Shown piece by piece: positions 21,501 to 29,439 of a stretch of 64,000 bases of DNA. The notes under the pieces were generated by a model, which worked only from the letters and a program-made list of their open reading frames with translations, was not told the origin of the DNA and ran no database searches. A program made the position numbers and the translations under genes. How positions within the stretch are numbered: position 1 is the stretch's first letter; every line of letters begins with the position of its first letter. Source of the DNA: Euryhalocaulis caribicus (lineage in GTDB: Bacteria > Pseudomonadota > Alphaproteobacteria > Caulobacterales > Maricaulaceae); contig NZ_ASJA01000007.1 of the NCBI RefSeq assembly GCF_000412185.1, forward strand, positions 62,001-126,000, read 5' to 3'.

Positions 21501-21973
21501 TGGTCCGGGCGCGGCAGGAGCGGGTTTCCAGCAAATCCGGCGAGCGGTTCGCCTTTCTGGCCCTGTCGGACCCCACCGGAGAATTTGAAGTTCTGGTTCC
21601 TCCGGAAACCCTGCGCCGGTCCCGCGACGACATGGAGACAGGCGCGGCGGTCAGCGTCCGGGTGCGCGTGGACTCACGCGACGGCGATATCAGGTTTTTC
21701 GCGGATTCCGTCGAACCGCTTGACCGGCAGATGTCGCAAGGCGTGGAAGGATTCCGGGTCTTTCTGTCCGATCCCAAGGCTTCTACGGCGATCAGCGAGA
21801 GCATTCGTCAGCTGCAGCGTGTAAAGGAAGGCGAGGGCGTCATACGCATCGTCATGCCCTTGCCGGAAGGGCAGGAGGGCGAGTTCGAACTGTCCGAACG
21901 GATCCTTCCTGATCCCGGCGCGCGGCGCGCCCTAGCGGCGGCGGCTGGCGTGGATCGTGTTGAAGAGCTGTAA
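18536..21973 (+). CDS. dnaE: DNA polymerase III subunit alpha
   Basis: The catalytic subunit of the replicative polymerase (1145 residues, DnaE1 size). The N-terminal PHP domain begins FIHLRVRSAYSLLEGAIRI; the palm has GPGRGSGAGSLVAWSL near residue 363 and the catalytic aspartates in MPDFDIDF near 400. The FNKSHAAAYAVIAYRTAYLK segment and the C-terminal OB domain follow. The ATG at 18536 gives the usual family N-terminus. Only 48 bases separate it from the SOS small ORF, with no obvious terminator, so part of dnaE expression may come from the LexA-controlled promoter. Confidence 0.97.
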   Translation: MSSTPPFIHLRVRSAYSLLEGAIRIDQLAELCRERQMPAVALTDTNNLFGALEFSEKLSKAGVQPIVGCSLAVAHDERPLGETRREPVGTIALLAQDDAGYKNLLKLSSKAFLEVQSDEQAHVAFSDLEAHSEGLIALSGGPDGPVNRLYCGGAQDEAVKLINRLSAAFPDRFYIELQRHDVDREKQAEVFLLNEAYAHKLPVVATNEAYFPDPAMHEAHDALLCIADGAYLDSRDRRKVTRDHDFKTSQEMRERFADLPEALDSTIEIARRCAFRPRTSAPILPSFNTGEGRTESEELAVQARDGLKARLAKLEAAAPVEDYEKRLEYELGVIEGMGFPGYFLIVSDFIKWAKAHDVPVGPGRGSGAGSLVAWSLTITDLDPIRYGLIFERFLNPERVSMPDFDIDFCQERRGHVIDYVQKKYGDDRVAQIITFGTLQARAVLRDVGRVMQLPYGQVDRLAKLVPSNPANPVTLAEAVQTEDRIQAWRKEESDVDTLISMALKLEGLFRNASTHAAGVVIGDRPLTEMVPLYRDPRSDIPATQFNMKWVEPAGLVKFDFLGLKTLTVIARALNYLEEQDIAVDLEKAPDDDPATFELLSAGNSIGVFQMESTGMRDTLRKVKPDTIEDIIALISLYRPGPMKNIDSYVARKYGDEEIDYLHPDLEPVLKETYGIIIYQEQVMQIAQILSGYSLGEADLLRRAMGKKIKEEMDKQKARFLEGTATHGLTDAKASHIFDLVAEFAGYGFNKSHAAAYAVIAYRTAYLKANYPVEFLAALMSLDIANTDKLAMMFQEARRIDVQILPPDINRSEADFAVEDGAIHYALGAIRNVGRAAMEHVVAARKADGPFKDLYDFAERVDPKLVNKRAFENLARSGAFDSLEPDRSKAYHAAETLLALAASSEQDRASSQSNLFGGEMQDSVRPPLPAGASWTAVERLDEELSAIGFYLSGHPLDDMVDSLRSRAVTLFAEAPERAREGASALRLAGMVRARQERVSSKSGERFAFLALSDPTGEFEVLVPPETLRRSRDDMETGAAVSVRVRVDSRDGDIRFFADSVEPLDRQMSQGVEGFRVFLSDPKASTAISESIRQLQRVKEGEGVIRIVMPLPEGQEGEFELSERILPDPGARRALAAAAGVDRVEEL

Positions 21974-21990
21974 TCAACGGTCCGGCGCGC

Positions 21991-22019
21991 TTGCGCCTTG
22001 AACGCGGCGCGCTTATAGA
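21991..22019 (+). promoter_or_regulatory. Probable rpsB promoter
   Basis: TTGCGC (21991-21996), 17 bases, TATAGA (22014-22019). Transcription would begin near 22026, giving a leader of about 125 bases before rpsB. The leader can form CGAACG/CGTTCG (22056-22061 with 22069-22074) and a second imperfect stem near 22090-22108, so it may be structured as in other ribosomal-protein leaders. No other good promoter is seen after dnaE. Confidence 0.45.
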
Positions 22020-22150
22020 CCGCCTCGCAAAACCGCACGCGGGTTCGGCCTGACGAACGGAGACATCGTTCGCTGGCCCTTTCCGGTGCCGTCCTCGTAT
22101 TGAGGCGGTGCAGCCCGCGGAGGCCTAACCGGAGAAAAGGAAGAACGATT

Positions 22151-23059
22151 ATGGCTCTGCCGGAATTTTCCATGCGCCAGCTGCTTGAGGCCGGCGCGCA
22201 TTTTGGTCACCAGACGCATCGCTGGAACCCGAAAATGGATCGCTACATCTTTGGCGATCGCTCGAATATCCACATCATTGACCTGTCCCAGACTGTCCCG
22301 CTGCTGCATCAGGCGCTGGTGACTGCGCGTGACGTCGCCGCCAAGGGCGGCCGGGTCCTGTTTGTGGGCACCAAGCGCCAGGCGTCCGAACCGGTCGCCA
22401 GAGCCGCGGCCCGCTGCGCGCAGTATTTCGTCAATCATCGCTGGCTTGGCGGCACGATGACGAACTGGGCGACCATTTCTCACTCCATCGCCCGTCTGCG
22501 CGAACTGGAAGACATTCTTTCCAACGACGACCAGAGCGGCCTGACCAAGAAAGAGCTTCTGGTCCTGAACCGTGAGCGCGACAAGCTGGAGCGTTCGCTG
22601 GGCGGCATCAAGGAAATGGGCGGCATTCCCGATCTCATGTTCGTGATCGACACGAACAAGGAGCAGATCGCGATCAACGAAGCGAAAAAACTGGGCATTC
22701 CGGTGATCGCCATCGTCGACACCAATTGCGACCCGGACCGCGTTGATTTCCCGATCCCGGGCAATGATGACGCCGCGCGCGCCATTACGCTGTATTGCGA
22801 CCTGATGTCCGACGCCATTCTGGACGGCATGGCTGAAGGCCAGGAAGCCTCCGGCGTGGATCTGGGCGAGGCGGAAGCGCCGGTTGAGCGCGCCCTGCAG
22901 AACGCCGGCGACGAAATGGCGACGGAAGAAGCCAAGCCGGAAGAACAGGAAGCCGCCGCCGAAGCTCCGGCAGAAGCAGCTGAGCCTGCGGCTGAAGAGT
23001 CCGGCGACGATGCAAAGACCGACGCCGCCGGCGACGGCAAGGAAACCGAGAAGGCCTGA
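22151..23059 (+). CDS. rpsB: 30S ribosomal protein S2
   Basis: Small-subunit ribosomal protein (302 residues). The ATG at 22151, preceded by GGAGAAAAGGAAG, gives the family N-terminus [20 protein letters not shown]; further open frame upstream is not part of it. Family segments [16 protein letters not shown] and [19 protein letters not shown] are present. The last 45 or so residues form an Ala/Glu-rich acidic tail, longer than in E. coli S2 (241 residues) but seen in some alphaproteobacteria. Confidence 0.97.
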   Translation: MALPEFSMRQLLEAGAHFGHQTHRWNPKMDRYIFGDRSNIHIIDLSQTVPLLHQALVTARDVAAKGGRVLFVGTKRQASEPVARAAARCAQYFVNHRWLGGTMTNWATISHSIARLRELEDILSNDDQSGLTKKELLVLNRERDKLERSLGGIKEMGGIPDLMFVIDTNKEQIAINEAKKLGIPVIAIVDTNCDPDRVDFPIPGNDDAARAITLYCDLMSDAILDGMAEGQEASGVDLGEAEAPVERALQNAGDEMATEEAKPEEQEAAAEAPAEAAEPAAEESGDDAKTDAAGDGKETEKA

Positions 23060-23072
23060 TCTCAGGCCTTTT
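23051..23072 (+). terminator. Hairpin with short T-run at the rpsB-tsf junction
   Basis: AAGGCCTG (23051-23058) and CAGGCCTT (23063-23070) pair perfectly around ATCT and run into TTTT (23069-23072). The rpsB stop codon (23057-23059) lies inside the left arm and loop, so translating ribosomes would compete with the hairpin. It looks like a partial terminator lowering tsf relative to rpsB. Confidence 0.6.
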
Positions 23073-23102
23073 GACGACAAAATCCATACGGAGCTTCTAG
23101 TG

Positions 23103-24038
23103 ATGGCGAATATTACCGCGAGCCAGGTCAAGGAACTGCGCGAATCCACCGGCGCGGGCATGATGGACTGCAAGACTGCGCTGAACGAAACCGGCGGCGA
23201 TATGGAAGCCGCGGTCGACTGGCTGCGCAAGAAAGGCCTGTCCAAGGCGGCCAAGAAGGCGGACCGCGCCGCGACGGACGGTCTCATCGGCCTGGCGTTC
23301 GACGCCAAGGATGGCGGCATGACCGGCGCCATGGTCGAGGTAAACTCCGAGACCGATTTCGTGGCCCGGAACGAAGAGTTCCAGGCCGGCGTGCGCGCGA
23401 TCGCGGCGGCCGCGACGGACGCCAGTGACGTCGATGCCCTCAAGGGCGCGACGCTGGACTCCGGCGAGGACGTTGAAACCCGCCTGACCAACATGATCGC
23501 GAAGATCGGTGAGAACATGACCCTGCGCCGCATGGCGCGGATCGATGTCGCTCCGGGCGTTGTCACCGGTTACGTGCACAATGCGGCCGCAGAAAATCTC
23601 GGCAAGATTGGCGTTCTGGTCGGCCTGAAATCCGAAGGCGACACCGACAAGCTGAACGAGCTTGGCCGCAAGATCGCCATGCACGTGGCGGCTGCGGCTC
23701 CGCTGGCCAAGGATGTCGACTCGCTGGATCCGGAAGTGATCGAGCGCGAACGCACCCTGCTGGCCGATCAGGCCCGTGACTCCGGAAAGCCGGAAAGCAT
23801 CATCGACAAGATGGTCGAGGGCCGCATGCGGAAATTCTACGAAGAGTCGGTTCTGCTGAACCAGCCTTTCGTGATGGATCCGGACGTTACGGTCAGCCAG
23901 CTGGTCGAAAACACCGGCAAGGAGCTTGGCGCGTCTATCGAGCTTGTCGACTTCATTCGCCTTGGTCTTGGCGAAGGCGTCGAGAAAAACGAAGACGATT
24001 TCGCGAGCGAAGTGGCCGCGATGGCGGGCAAGGGCTGA
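23103..24038 (+). CDS. tsf: Elongation factor Ts
   Basis: Guanine-nucleotide exchange factor for EF-Tu (311 residues). The ATG at 23103 opens [20 protein letters not shown], followed by [20 protein letters not shown], the two conserved N-terminal UBA-domain stretches, and [20 protein letters not shown] of the core. It sits 43 bases behind rpsB as in most bacteria, with a hairpin in the gap. The C-terminal [20 protein letters not shown] is a normal ending. Confidence 0.97.
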   Translation: MANITASQVKELRESTGAGMMDCKTALNETGGDMEAAVDWLRKKGLSKAAKKADRAATDGLIGLAFDAKDGGMTGAMVEVNSETDFVARNEEFQAGVRAIAAAATDASDVDALKGATLDSGEDVETRLTNMIAKIGENMTLRRMARIDVAPGVVTGYVHNAAAENLGKIGVLVGLKSEGDTDKLNELGRKIAMHVAAAAPLAKDVDSLDPEVIERERTLLADQARDSGKPESIIDKMVEGRMRKFYEESVLLNQPFVMDPDVTVSQLVENTGKELGASIELVDFIRLGLGEGVEKNEDDFASEVAAMAGKG

Positions 24039-24083
24039 TTTCCGGTTTCGGCGGGCGGGCTGGCTCGTCTAGTATCGCGCGCT

Positions 24084-24875
24084 GTGACTGACTCGTCTGA
24101 CCATACCGATATTCCCCGCGAGGCCGACGCGCCTCGCGGGGAACCGCGTTTCAAACGCGTTCTCCTGAAAATTTCCGGCGAAGCCCTGATGGGCGACAAG
24201 GCCTACGGCATCGACCTGGAAACGGCCGATCGCATTGCGCTTGAAGTGGCGGATGCGGTCAATCGCGGCGTGGAAATGTGCCTGGTGATCGGCGGCGGGA
24301 ATATTTTCCGCGGTCTGTCCGCCGCCGCCAAGGGGATGGAGCGCGCCTCCGCCGATTATATGGGCATGCTGGCGACGGTCATGAACGCGCTGGGCATGCA
24401 GAATGCGCTGGAAAACCGCGATCTGGAAACCCGCGTTCTGTCGGCGATCCCGATGGACACCATTGCCGAGCCCTATATTCGCCGCCGCGCCATGCGCCAT
24501 ATGGAAAAGGGCCGCGTGGTGATCTTTGCGGGCGGCACCGGCAACCCGTTCTTCACCACCGATACCGCCGCGGCCTTGCGCGCGGCGGAAATGGGATGCG
24601 ACGCCTTGCTGAAGGGCACGCAGGTCGACGGGGTTTATGATGCGGACCCGAAAACCAGTCCGGATGCTGTAAGGTTTGACGAACTGGATTATCTTGAGGT
24701 TCTGTCGCGCGACCTTCGCGTCATGGATGCTTCCGCCGTCAGCCTGATGCGCGAAAACGACATTCCAATCGTGGTGTTTTCGATCCGGGACCGCGGTTGC
24801 CTGTCACGCGTCCTGAGCGGGCAGGGCGCCTGTACAATTATCAAGAACATGCCTGGGGAGGGCGGCTCGAAATGA
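24084..24875 (+). CDS. pyrH: UMP kinase
   Basis: Phosphorylates UMP to UDP in pyrimidine synthesis (263 residues, amino-acid-kinase fold). The core begins [20 protein letters not shown] at about residue 23, and carries [12 protein letters not shown] and [20 protein letters not shown]. The start is GTG at 24084, adding a hydrophilic 22-residue N-terminal tail with no clear role; no better start lies before the core. The stop overlaps frr (ATGA). Confidence 0.95.
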   Translation: MTDSSDHTDIPREADAPRGEPRFKRVLLKISGEALMGDKAYGIDLETADRIALEVADAVNRGVEMCLVIGGGNIFRGLSAAAKGMERASADYMGMLATVMNALGMQNALENRDLETRVLSAIPMDTIAEPYIRRRAMRHMEKGRVVIFAGGTGNPFFTTDTAAALRAAEMGCDALLKGTQVDGVYDADPKTSPDAVRFDELDYLEVLSRDLRVMDASAVSLMRENDIPIVVFSIRDRGCLSRVLSGQGACTIIKNMPGEGGSK

Positions 24876-25432
24876 GCGGTGAATTCGACGTAAATGACAT
24901 TAATCGCCGTATGGAAGGCGCGCTTGGCGCGCTGAAACATGAATTCGGCGGGCTGCGCACGGGCCGTGCTTCGGCCAGCCTGCTCGACAATGTCACGGTC
25001 GAGGCCTACGGCGCGCAGACGCCCCTCAGCCAGATCGGCAGCGTGAACGTGCCCGAGCCGCGCATGCTTTCGATCAATGTCTGGGACAAGAGCATGGTCG
25101 GCGCGGTGGAAAAGGCGATCCGCAACTCCAATCTGGGCGTGAACCCGGTCGTGGACGGCCAGAATGTGCGCATTCCGATTCCGCCGCTGAACGAGGAACG
25201 CCGTCAGGAGCTGTCCAAGGTCGCCGGCGGCTATGCCGAACAGGCCCGGGTCGCGGTTCGCAATGTCCGCCGCGATGGGATGGATTCGCTGAAACGCCTC
25301 GAAAAGGACGGAATGATCAGCGAGGATGAACACAAGGCCTATGCTGACGATGTTCAGAAAGCGACCGACGCCTACATCAAGAAAGTCGACGAGGCGCTGA
25401 AGGCCAAGCAGGACGAAATCATGCAGGTCTGA
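24872..25432 (+). CDS. frr: Ribosome recycling factor
   Basis: Splits post-termination ribosomes together with EF-G (186 residues, normal length). It starts at ATG 24872 overlapping the pyrH stop and contains [20 protein letters not shown] and the [11 protein letters not shown] segment, with the typical helical C-terminus. An in-frame extension upstream exists only as overlap with pyrH. Confidence 0.96.
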   Translation: MSGEFDVNDINRRMEGALGALKHEFGGLRTGRASASLLDNVTVEAYGAQTPLSQIGSVNVPEPRMLSINVWDKSMVGAVEKAIRNSNLGVNPVVDGQNVRIPIPPLNEERRQELSKVAGGYAEQARVAVRNVRRDGMDSLKRLEKDGMISEDEHKAYADDVQKATDAYIKKVDEALKAKQDEIMQV

Positions 25433-25456
25433 ACAGGACCGCATGGGGGAGGGACC

Positions 25457-26194
25457 TTGAGTCAGAGCGAAGCAACGAAACGGCCGGCGCCGAACCACAT
25501 CGCCATCATCATGGATGGCAATGGGCGGTGGGCGCAGAGCCGCGGCTTGCCTCGTTCAGCGGGTCACAAGGCGGGCGTGGAGGCTGTACGCCGCGCCGTT
25601 AAAGCCGCCGAAAAACTTGACCTCAAATATCTGACTCTGTTCGGCTTTTCGACCGAAAACTGGAACCGTCCGCGCGCGGAGGTCGACGCCCTGTTCGACC
25701 TGTTGCGCCGCTTTGTGAACAGTGATCTGGAATCGCTGAAAGCGCGCAATGTGCGGATTCGAATTCTCGGCGCCCGGGAAAATCTCTCCGCCGACCTGAA
25801 AGAGATTGTCGAGCGGGCGGAAAACGAAACCCGGGACAATACGGGACCGGTGCTGTCTATCGCATTCAATTATGGCGGACGCGATGAAATTGTTCGCGCC
25901 GCGCGGCGCATGGCTGACGCCGCCGCCCGCGGCGAGCTGAATGTCGAGACCATGGACGAGAGTGGTTTTGCGCGTTTTCTCGATAGCGCGGACCTGCCTG
26001 ATCCGGATCTTGTCATCCGCACCAGCGGCGAGCAGCGGCTGAGCAATTTCCTCGTCTGGCAGGCGGCCTACGCCGAATTCTGCTTCGCGGACGTGCTGTG
26101 GCCGGATTTTGCAGAAGAGCATCTGCGCGCCGCGATGGAAGACTATTGCAACAGGGAGCGTCGCTTCGGCGGCCTTTCACACGCTGCGGCTTGA
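25457..26194 (+). CDS. uppS: Isoprenyl transferase (undecaprenyl diphosphate synthase)
   Basis: Condenses isopentenyl diphosphate onto farnesyl diphosphate to make the C55 lipid carrier for peptidoglycan (245 residues). The catalytic motif HIAIIMDGNGRWAQSRGLPR is at about residue 14, LTLFGFSTENWNRP near 60, and the C-terminal RTSGEQRLSNFLVWQAAYAE is diagnostic. The start is TTG at 25457 behind GGGGGAGGGA, which makes this site likely despite the rare codon. Confidence 0.95.
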   Translation: MSQSEATKRPAPNHIAIIMDGNGRWAQSRGLPRSAGHKAGVEAVRRAVKAAEKLDLKYLTLFGFSTENWNRPRAEVDALFDLLRRFVNSDLESLKARNVRIRILGARENLSADLKEIVERAENETRDNTGPVLSIAFNYGGRDEIVRAARRMADAAARGELNVETMDESGFARFLDSADLPDPDLVIRTSGEQRLSNFLVWQAAYAEFCFADVLWPDFAEEHLRAAMEDYCNRERRFGGLSHAAA

Positions 26195-26231
26195 GAGTCC
26201 CCTTCCGCCCAGACGCGGGAGGGATCCGGCG

Positions 26232-27035
26232 TTGCCGTTGCGGATTGCCTCCGCAGTGGTGCTGGCCCCGGTCGCGCTGCTGATCGCGTGGCAGGGCGGA
26301 TGGGCGCTGGCCGGTTTCGTGACATTTTTCGCCGTGGCGATGAGCTATGAGTGGGTCAAGATGTCTGACCCCGGCGCGCCGCCGCGCGCCTATTCCATGT
26401 TTGCCGCCATCGTCAGCGGCGCTTCCGCCCTGGCTGGCGCCGACGCATGGCGCTGGGTGTTCGGGGTGATCCTGGTCGGCGCGTTTCTAATGGCGTTCGA
26501 GCGGGTCCTGCGGGGCGGCATATGGCGCGCCGCGGTCGGGGTGCCGTATGTCGGACTGCCCTGTGTCGCGATTATCTGGCTGGGCAACAGCGCTGCAGGC
26601 GGATTCTATGTCCTCCTCTATCTGTTCGTGGTCGTGTGGTCGGCCGACACCTGCGCCTATCTGACCGGAACATGGATCGGCGGGCCGAAGCTCTGGCCGC
26701 GCGCGAGCCCGAACAAGACATGGAGCGGCCTGATCGGGGGGCTGGCCGCAGGCGCGGCTGCAGGGGCGCTGGGGGCGTCCATAATGGGCGTGCGGGAAGA
26801 TGCGTGGATCTTCGCGCTGGTCGCCATCCCGATGGCGCTGGCGGCCGTGGGGGGAGACCTGCTGGAATCCGTGCTCAAGCGGCGCTTTGGCGTGAAAGAC
26901 ACTGGCACGCTGATTCCCGGTCATGGCGGCGTGTTGGACAGGGTGGACGCGCTGATTGCCGCCGTGCTGGTTTTCGCCAGCGTTTTGCTGATCCGTCCGG
27001 ATCTTTTCCAACCGTTCCAGCAGGGTCTGCCATGA
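26232..27035 (+). CDS. cdsA: Phosphatidate cytidylyltransferase
   Basis: Makes CDP-diacylglycerol, the precursor of all phospholipids, in the inner membrane. There is no ATG near the start of homology; TTG at 26232 (MPLRIASAVVLAP) follows GGGAGGG (26217-26223) by eight bases and gives 267 residues, the usual size. About seven transmembrane segments are present, with SPNKTWSGLIGG near residue 155 and the C-terminal signature KRRFGVKDTGTLIPGHGGVL followed by DR. The frame is open upstream into uppS but that part is not CdsA-like. It overlaps dxr at the stop. Confidence 0.92.
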   Translation: MPLRIASAVVLAPVALLIAWQGGWALAGFVTFFAVAMSYEWVKMSDPGAPPRAYSMFAAIVSGASALAGADAWRWVFGVILVGAFLMAFERVLRGGIWRAAVGVPYVGLPCVAIIWLGNSAAGGFYVLLYLFVVVWSADTCAYLTGTWIGGPKLWPRASPNKTWSGLIGGLAAGAAAGALGASIMGVREDAWIFALVAIPMALAAVGGDLLESVLKRRFGVKDTGTLIPGHGGVLDRVDALIAAVLVFASVLLIRPDLFQPFQQGLP

Positions 27036-28201
27036 CCAGCGTTTCCATTCTCGGCTCCACAGGCTCGGTCGGCGTCAGCACGCTGGACGTGATCAGGGCC
27101 GCCGGCGGCGATTATTCCGTCGCCGCTCTGGCGGCTGGCTGCAATGTGGAGCGTCTGGCGGCCCAGGCGAAAGCGTTCCGCCCGGATTTCGTCGCGATCG
27201 CTGATGAAAGCCTTCTAACGCCACTTCGCGAGGCTCTGTCCGGTCTCCCGATTGAAACCGGGGCCGGGGAGGCTGCGCTTATCGAGGCGGCGGGCCGGGG
27301 CGACGCGGTTGTCGCCGCGATTGTTGGCGCCGCCGGCCTGAAGCCCTCGCTTGCGGCCGCCCGGCGCGGCGCGCGTCTGGCCATCGCCAACAAGGAGTGC
27401 CTGGTGTCGGCTGGCGCGCTGTTCACGGGGGCCGTGAAACAGTCTGGGGGTGTAATGCTCCCGGTCGATTCAGAACACAGCGCCGTATTTCAACTTCTGG
27501 AGGGACGAAAGCCCGATACGGTCCGCAAGGTGACGCTGACGGCTTCGGGCGGTCCGTTCCGCACATGGTCCAGAGAGAAAATCCTCGCCGCCGCTCCGGA
27601 AGACGCCTTGCGCCATCCCACCTGGGAGATGGGCGCGAAAATCACCATCGATTCCGCGACCCTGATGAACAAGGGGCTGGAACTGATTGAAGCCAGTGTC
27701 CTTTTCGGCATCGGCGATGACCAGCTGGACGTTCTGGTCCATCCGCAATCCATCGTCCATGCGCTGGTGGAGTTCACCGACGGCGCCGTTTTGAGCCATA
27801 TGGGCGCGCCCGACATGAAGGGGCCAATCGCCTATGCGCTGAGCTGGCCGGCGCGAATAGCGGACGTAACGCCGCCGCTGGATCTCGCGGAAATCGGATC
27901 GCTGACATTCGAGTCTCCGGATCCGTCGCGTTTCCCGGCGCTGGAACTTGCGCGGGCGGCGCTGCGGCAGGGCGGGCATGCGCCCGCGGCGCTCAATGCG
28001 GCGAACGAGGTGGCGGTCGCCAGCTTCCTTGACCGGCGCATAGGCTTCCCGGATATTTCATCTGTCGTTCAGCGAGTTCTGGATAATCTGTCAGCGGGGC
28101 AGGATTTGAACGCCAGCGGCATGACGCTTGAATCCGTGTTGGAAATTGACGCGCGCGCCCGTAGCGCCGCCTCAGGCATCATCGCCGCCCGCGCGGCCTG
28201 A
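27032..28201 (+). CDS. dxr: 1-deoxy-D-xylulose 5-phosphate reductoisomerase
   Basis: Second enzyme of the MEP isoprenoid pathway, reducing DXP to MEP with NADPH (389 residues). NADPH-binding GSTGSVGVSTLDVI is at residue 8; ANKECLVSAG, PVDSEHSAVFQLLEG, SGGPFRTW and HPTWEMGAKITIDSATLMNK supply the metal and substrate sites. The ATG overlaps the cdsA stop. Placing it with uppS groups precursor and carrier-lipid synthesis. Confidence 0.96.
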   Translation: MTSVSILGSTGSVGVSTLDVIRAAGGDYSVAALAAGCNVERLAAQAKAFRPDFVAIADESLLTPLREALSGLPIETGAGEAALIEAAGRGDAVVAAIVGAAGLKPSLAAARRGARLAIANKECLVSAGALFTGAVKQSGGVMLPVDSEHSAVFQLLEGRKPDTVRKVTLTASGGPFRTWSREKILAAAPEDALRHPTWEMGAKITIDSATLMNKGLELIEASVLFGIGDDQLDVLVHPQSIVHALVEFTDGAVLSHMGAPDMKGPIAYALSWPARIADVTPPLDLAEIGSLTFESPDPSRFPALELARAALRQGGHAPAALNAANEVAVASFLDRRIGFPDISSVVQRVLDNLSAGQDLNASGMTLESVLEIDARARSAASGIIAARAA

Positions 28202-28216
28202 CCAGTTCGAGGACAC

Positions 28217-29407
28217 ATGATCGATTTCATTCTCTCCGCGCCGATCTTCCTGCTGGCCTTTGTGCTGGTCATTTCCATCGTCGTGGTCATCCATGAGCTT
28301 GGACACTACTGGGTGGGCCGTTGGTGCGGGGTGACCATCGAATCCTTCTCCATCGGCTTCGGGCCTACACTTTTAGCCTGGACGGATAAGCACGATACGG
28401 TCTGGCGGGTCGCGGCGCTGCCGCTGGGCGGTTACGTGAAGTTTCTGGGCGATGCGGACGCGGCCAGCGCGCCGGATGCCGAAGCGCTTGCAACGCTGAA
28501 AGCCAAGGTCTCGCGGGAGCGCGGGCCTGACGCTGTGAAAGGCGTGTTCCATTTCCTGCCATTATGGCGCCGCGCGGCGATCGTGGCGGCCGGGCCGGTG
28601 GCCAATTTCCTGCTCGCAATCGCGATATTCGCCGGAATTATCATGACCGCCGGCGTCGCCACGACGCCAGCCATTGTCGGGACCGTCCTGGAAGATTCCG
28701 CCGCGGAGGAAGCCGGCTTCCTGCCGAATGACGAAATTCTCGCAATCGATGGACGCACGGTAGAATCGTTCACCGATGTCGCGCAGGTCGTCGCCCTGCG
28801 TGCGGGCGATCCGCTTCGTTTCGATGTGTTGCGGGATGGCGAAACGATTACGCTGAACGCGACCCCGCGCCGGACCCAGCGTGAGGACCCGATCGGCGGG
28901 AAAATGTCGACCGGCGTTCTGGGCATTGGTCAGAACATGGAATTGAATCGCGAGCGCCATGGCCCCGTGACCGCAATCGCCATGGGGGCGGGGCAAACCT
29001 GGACTGTTGTGGCCACGACCGGCGATTATCTGGGACGCATCATCAGGGGCAAGGAGCCGGCGGACATGCTGGGCGGTCCCATCAGGATCGCGACCTATTC
29101 CGGGAAAACGGCGGTGGACACGCTGGCGATAGAGGCGGATCCGCTTCAGAAGCTTCAAATACTGGTTCTGCGGCTCATCAGCCTGGCCGGCGTTGTCTCG
29201 GTTGGACTGGGATTGATTAATCTTGTGCCCATCCCGGTTCTCGACGGCGGGCATCTACTGTACTACGCCTACGAAGCCGTGGCGGGCAGACCATTGAGCG
29301 AGAGGGCGCAGGCTTTCGGATTCAAGGTCGGCTTGCTGCTCGTGGCGAGTTTGATGTTGTTTGCCACGTGGAATGATTTGATCTATCTGCGCGGCTTCTT
29401 CTCTTGA
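28217..29407 (+). CDS. rseP: Site-2 intramembrane zinc metalloprotease RseP/MmpA
   Basis: Inner-membrane protease (396 residues) that cuts transmembrane segments of regulators such as anti-sigma factors; the Caulobacter orthologue MmpA cleaves PodJ. The zinc motif H26-E-L-G-H30 is in the first helix, one PDZ domain spans about residues 150-235, and the third-ligand region IPVLDGGHLLYYAYE is near 340. It begins 15 bases after dxr and overlaps or abuts bamA, the standard order. Confidence 0.94.
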   Translation: MIDFILSAPIFLLAFVLVISIVVVIHELGHYWVGRWCGVTIESFSIGFGPTLLAWTDKHDTVWRVAALPLGGYVKFLGDADAASAPDAEALATLKAKVSRERGPDAVKGVFHFLPLWRRAAIVAAGPVANFLLAIAIFAGIIMTAGVATTPAIVGTVLEDSAAEEAGFLPNDEILAIDGRTVESFTDVAQVVALRAGDPLRFDVLRDGETITLNATPRRTQREDPIGGKMSTGVLGIGQNMELNRERHGPVTAIAMGAGQTWTVVATTGDYLGRIIRGKEPADMLGGPIRIATYSGKTAVDTLAIEADPLQKLQILVLRLISLAGVVSVGLGLINLVPIPVLDGGHLLYYAYEAVAGRPLSERAQAFGFKVGLLLVASLMLFATWNDLIYLRGFFS

Positions 29408-29439
29408 TAGCCGTCAAACTGTGGGGAGCGCCCATCCTG

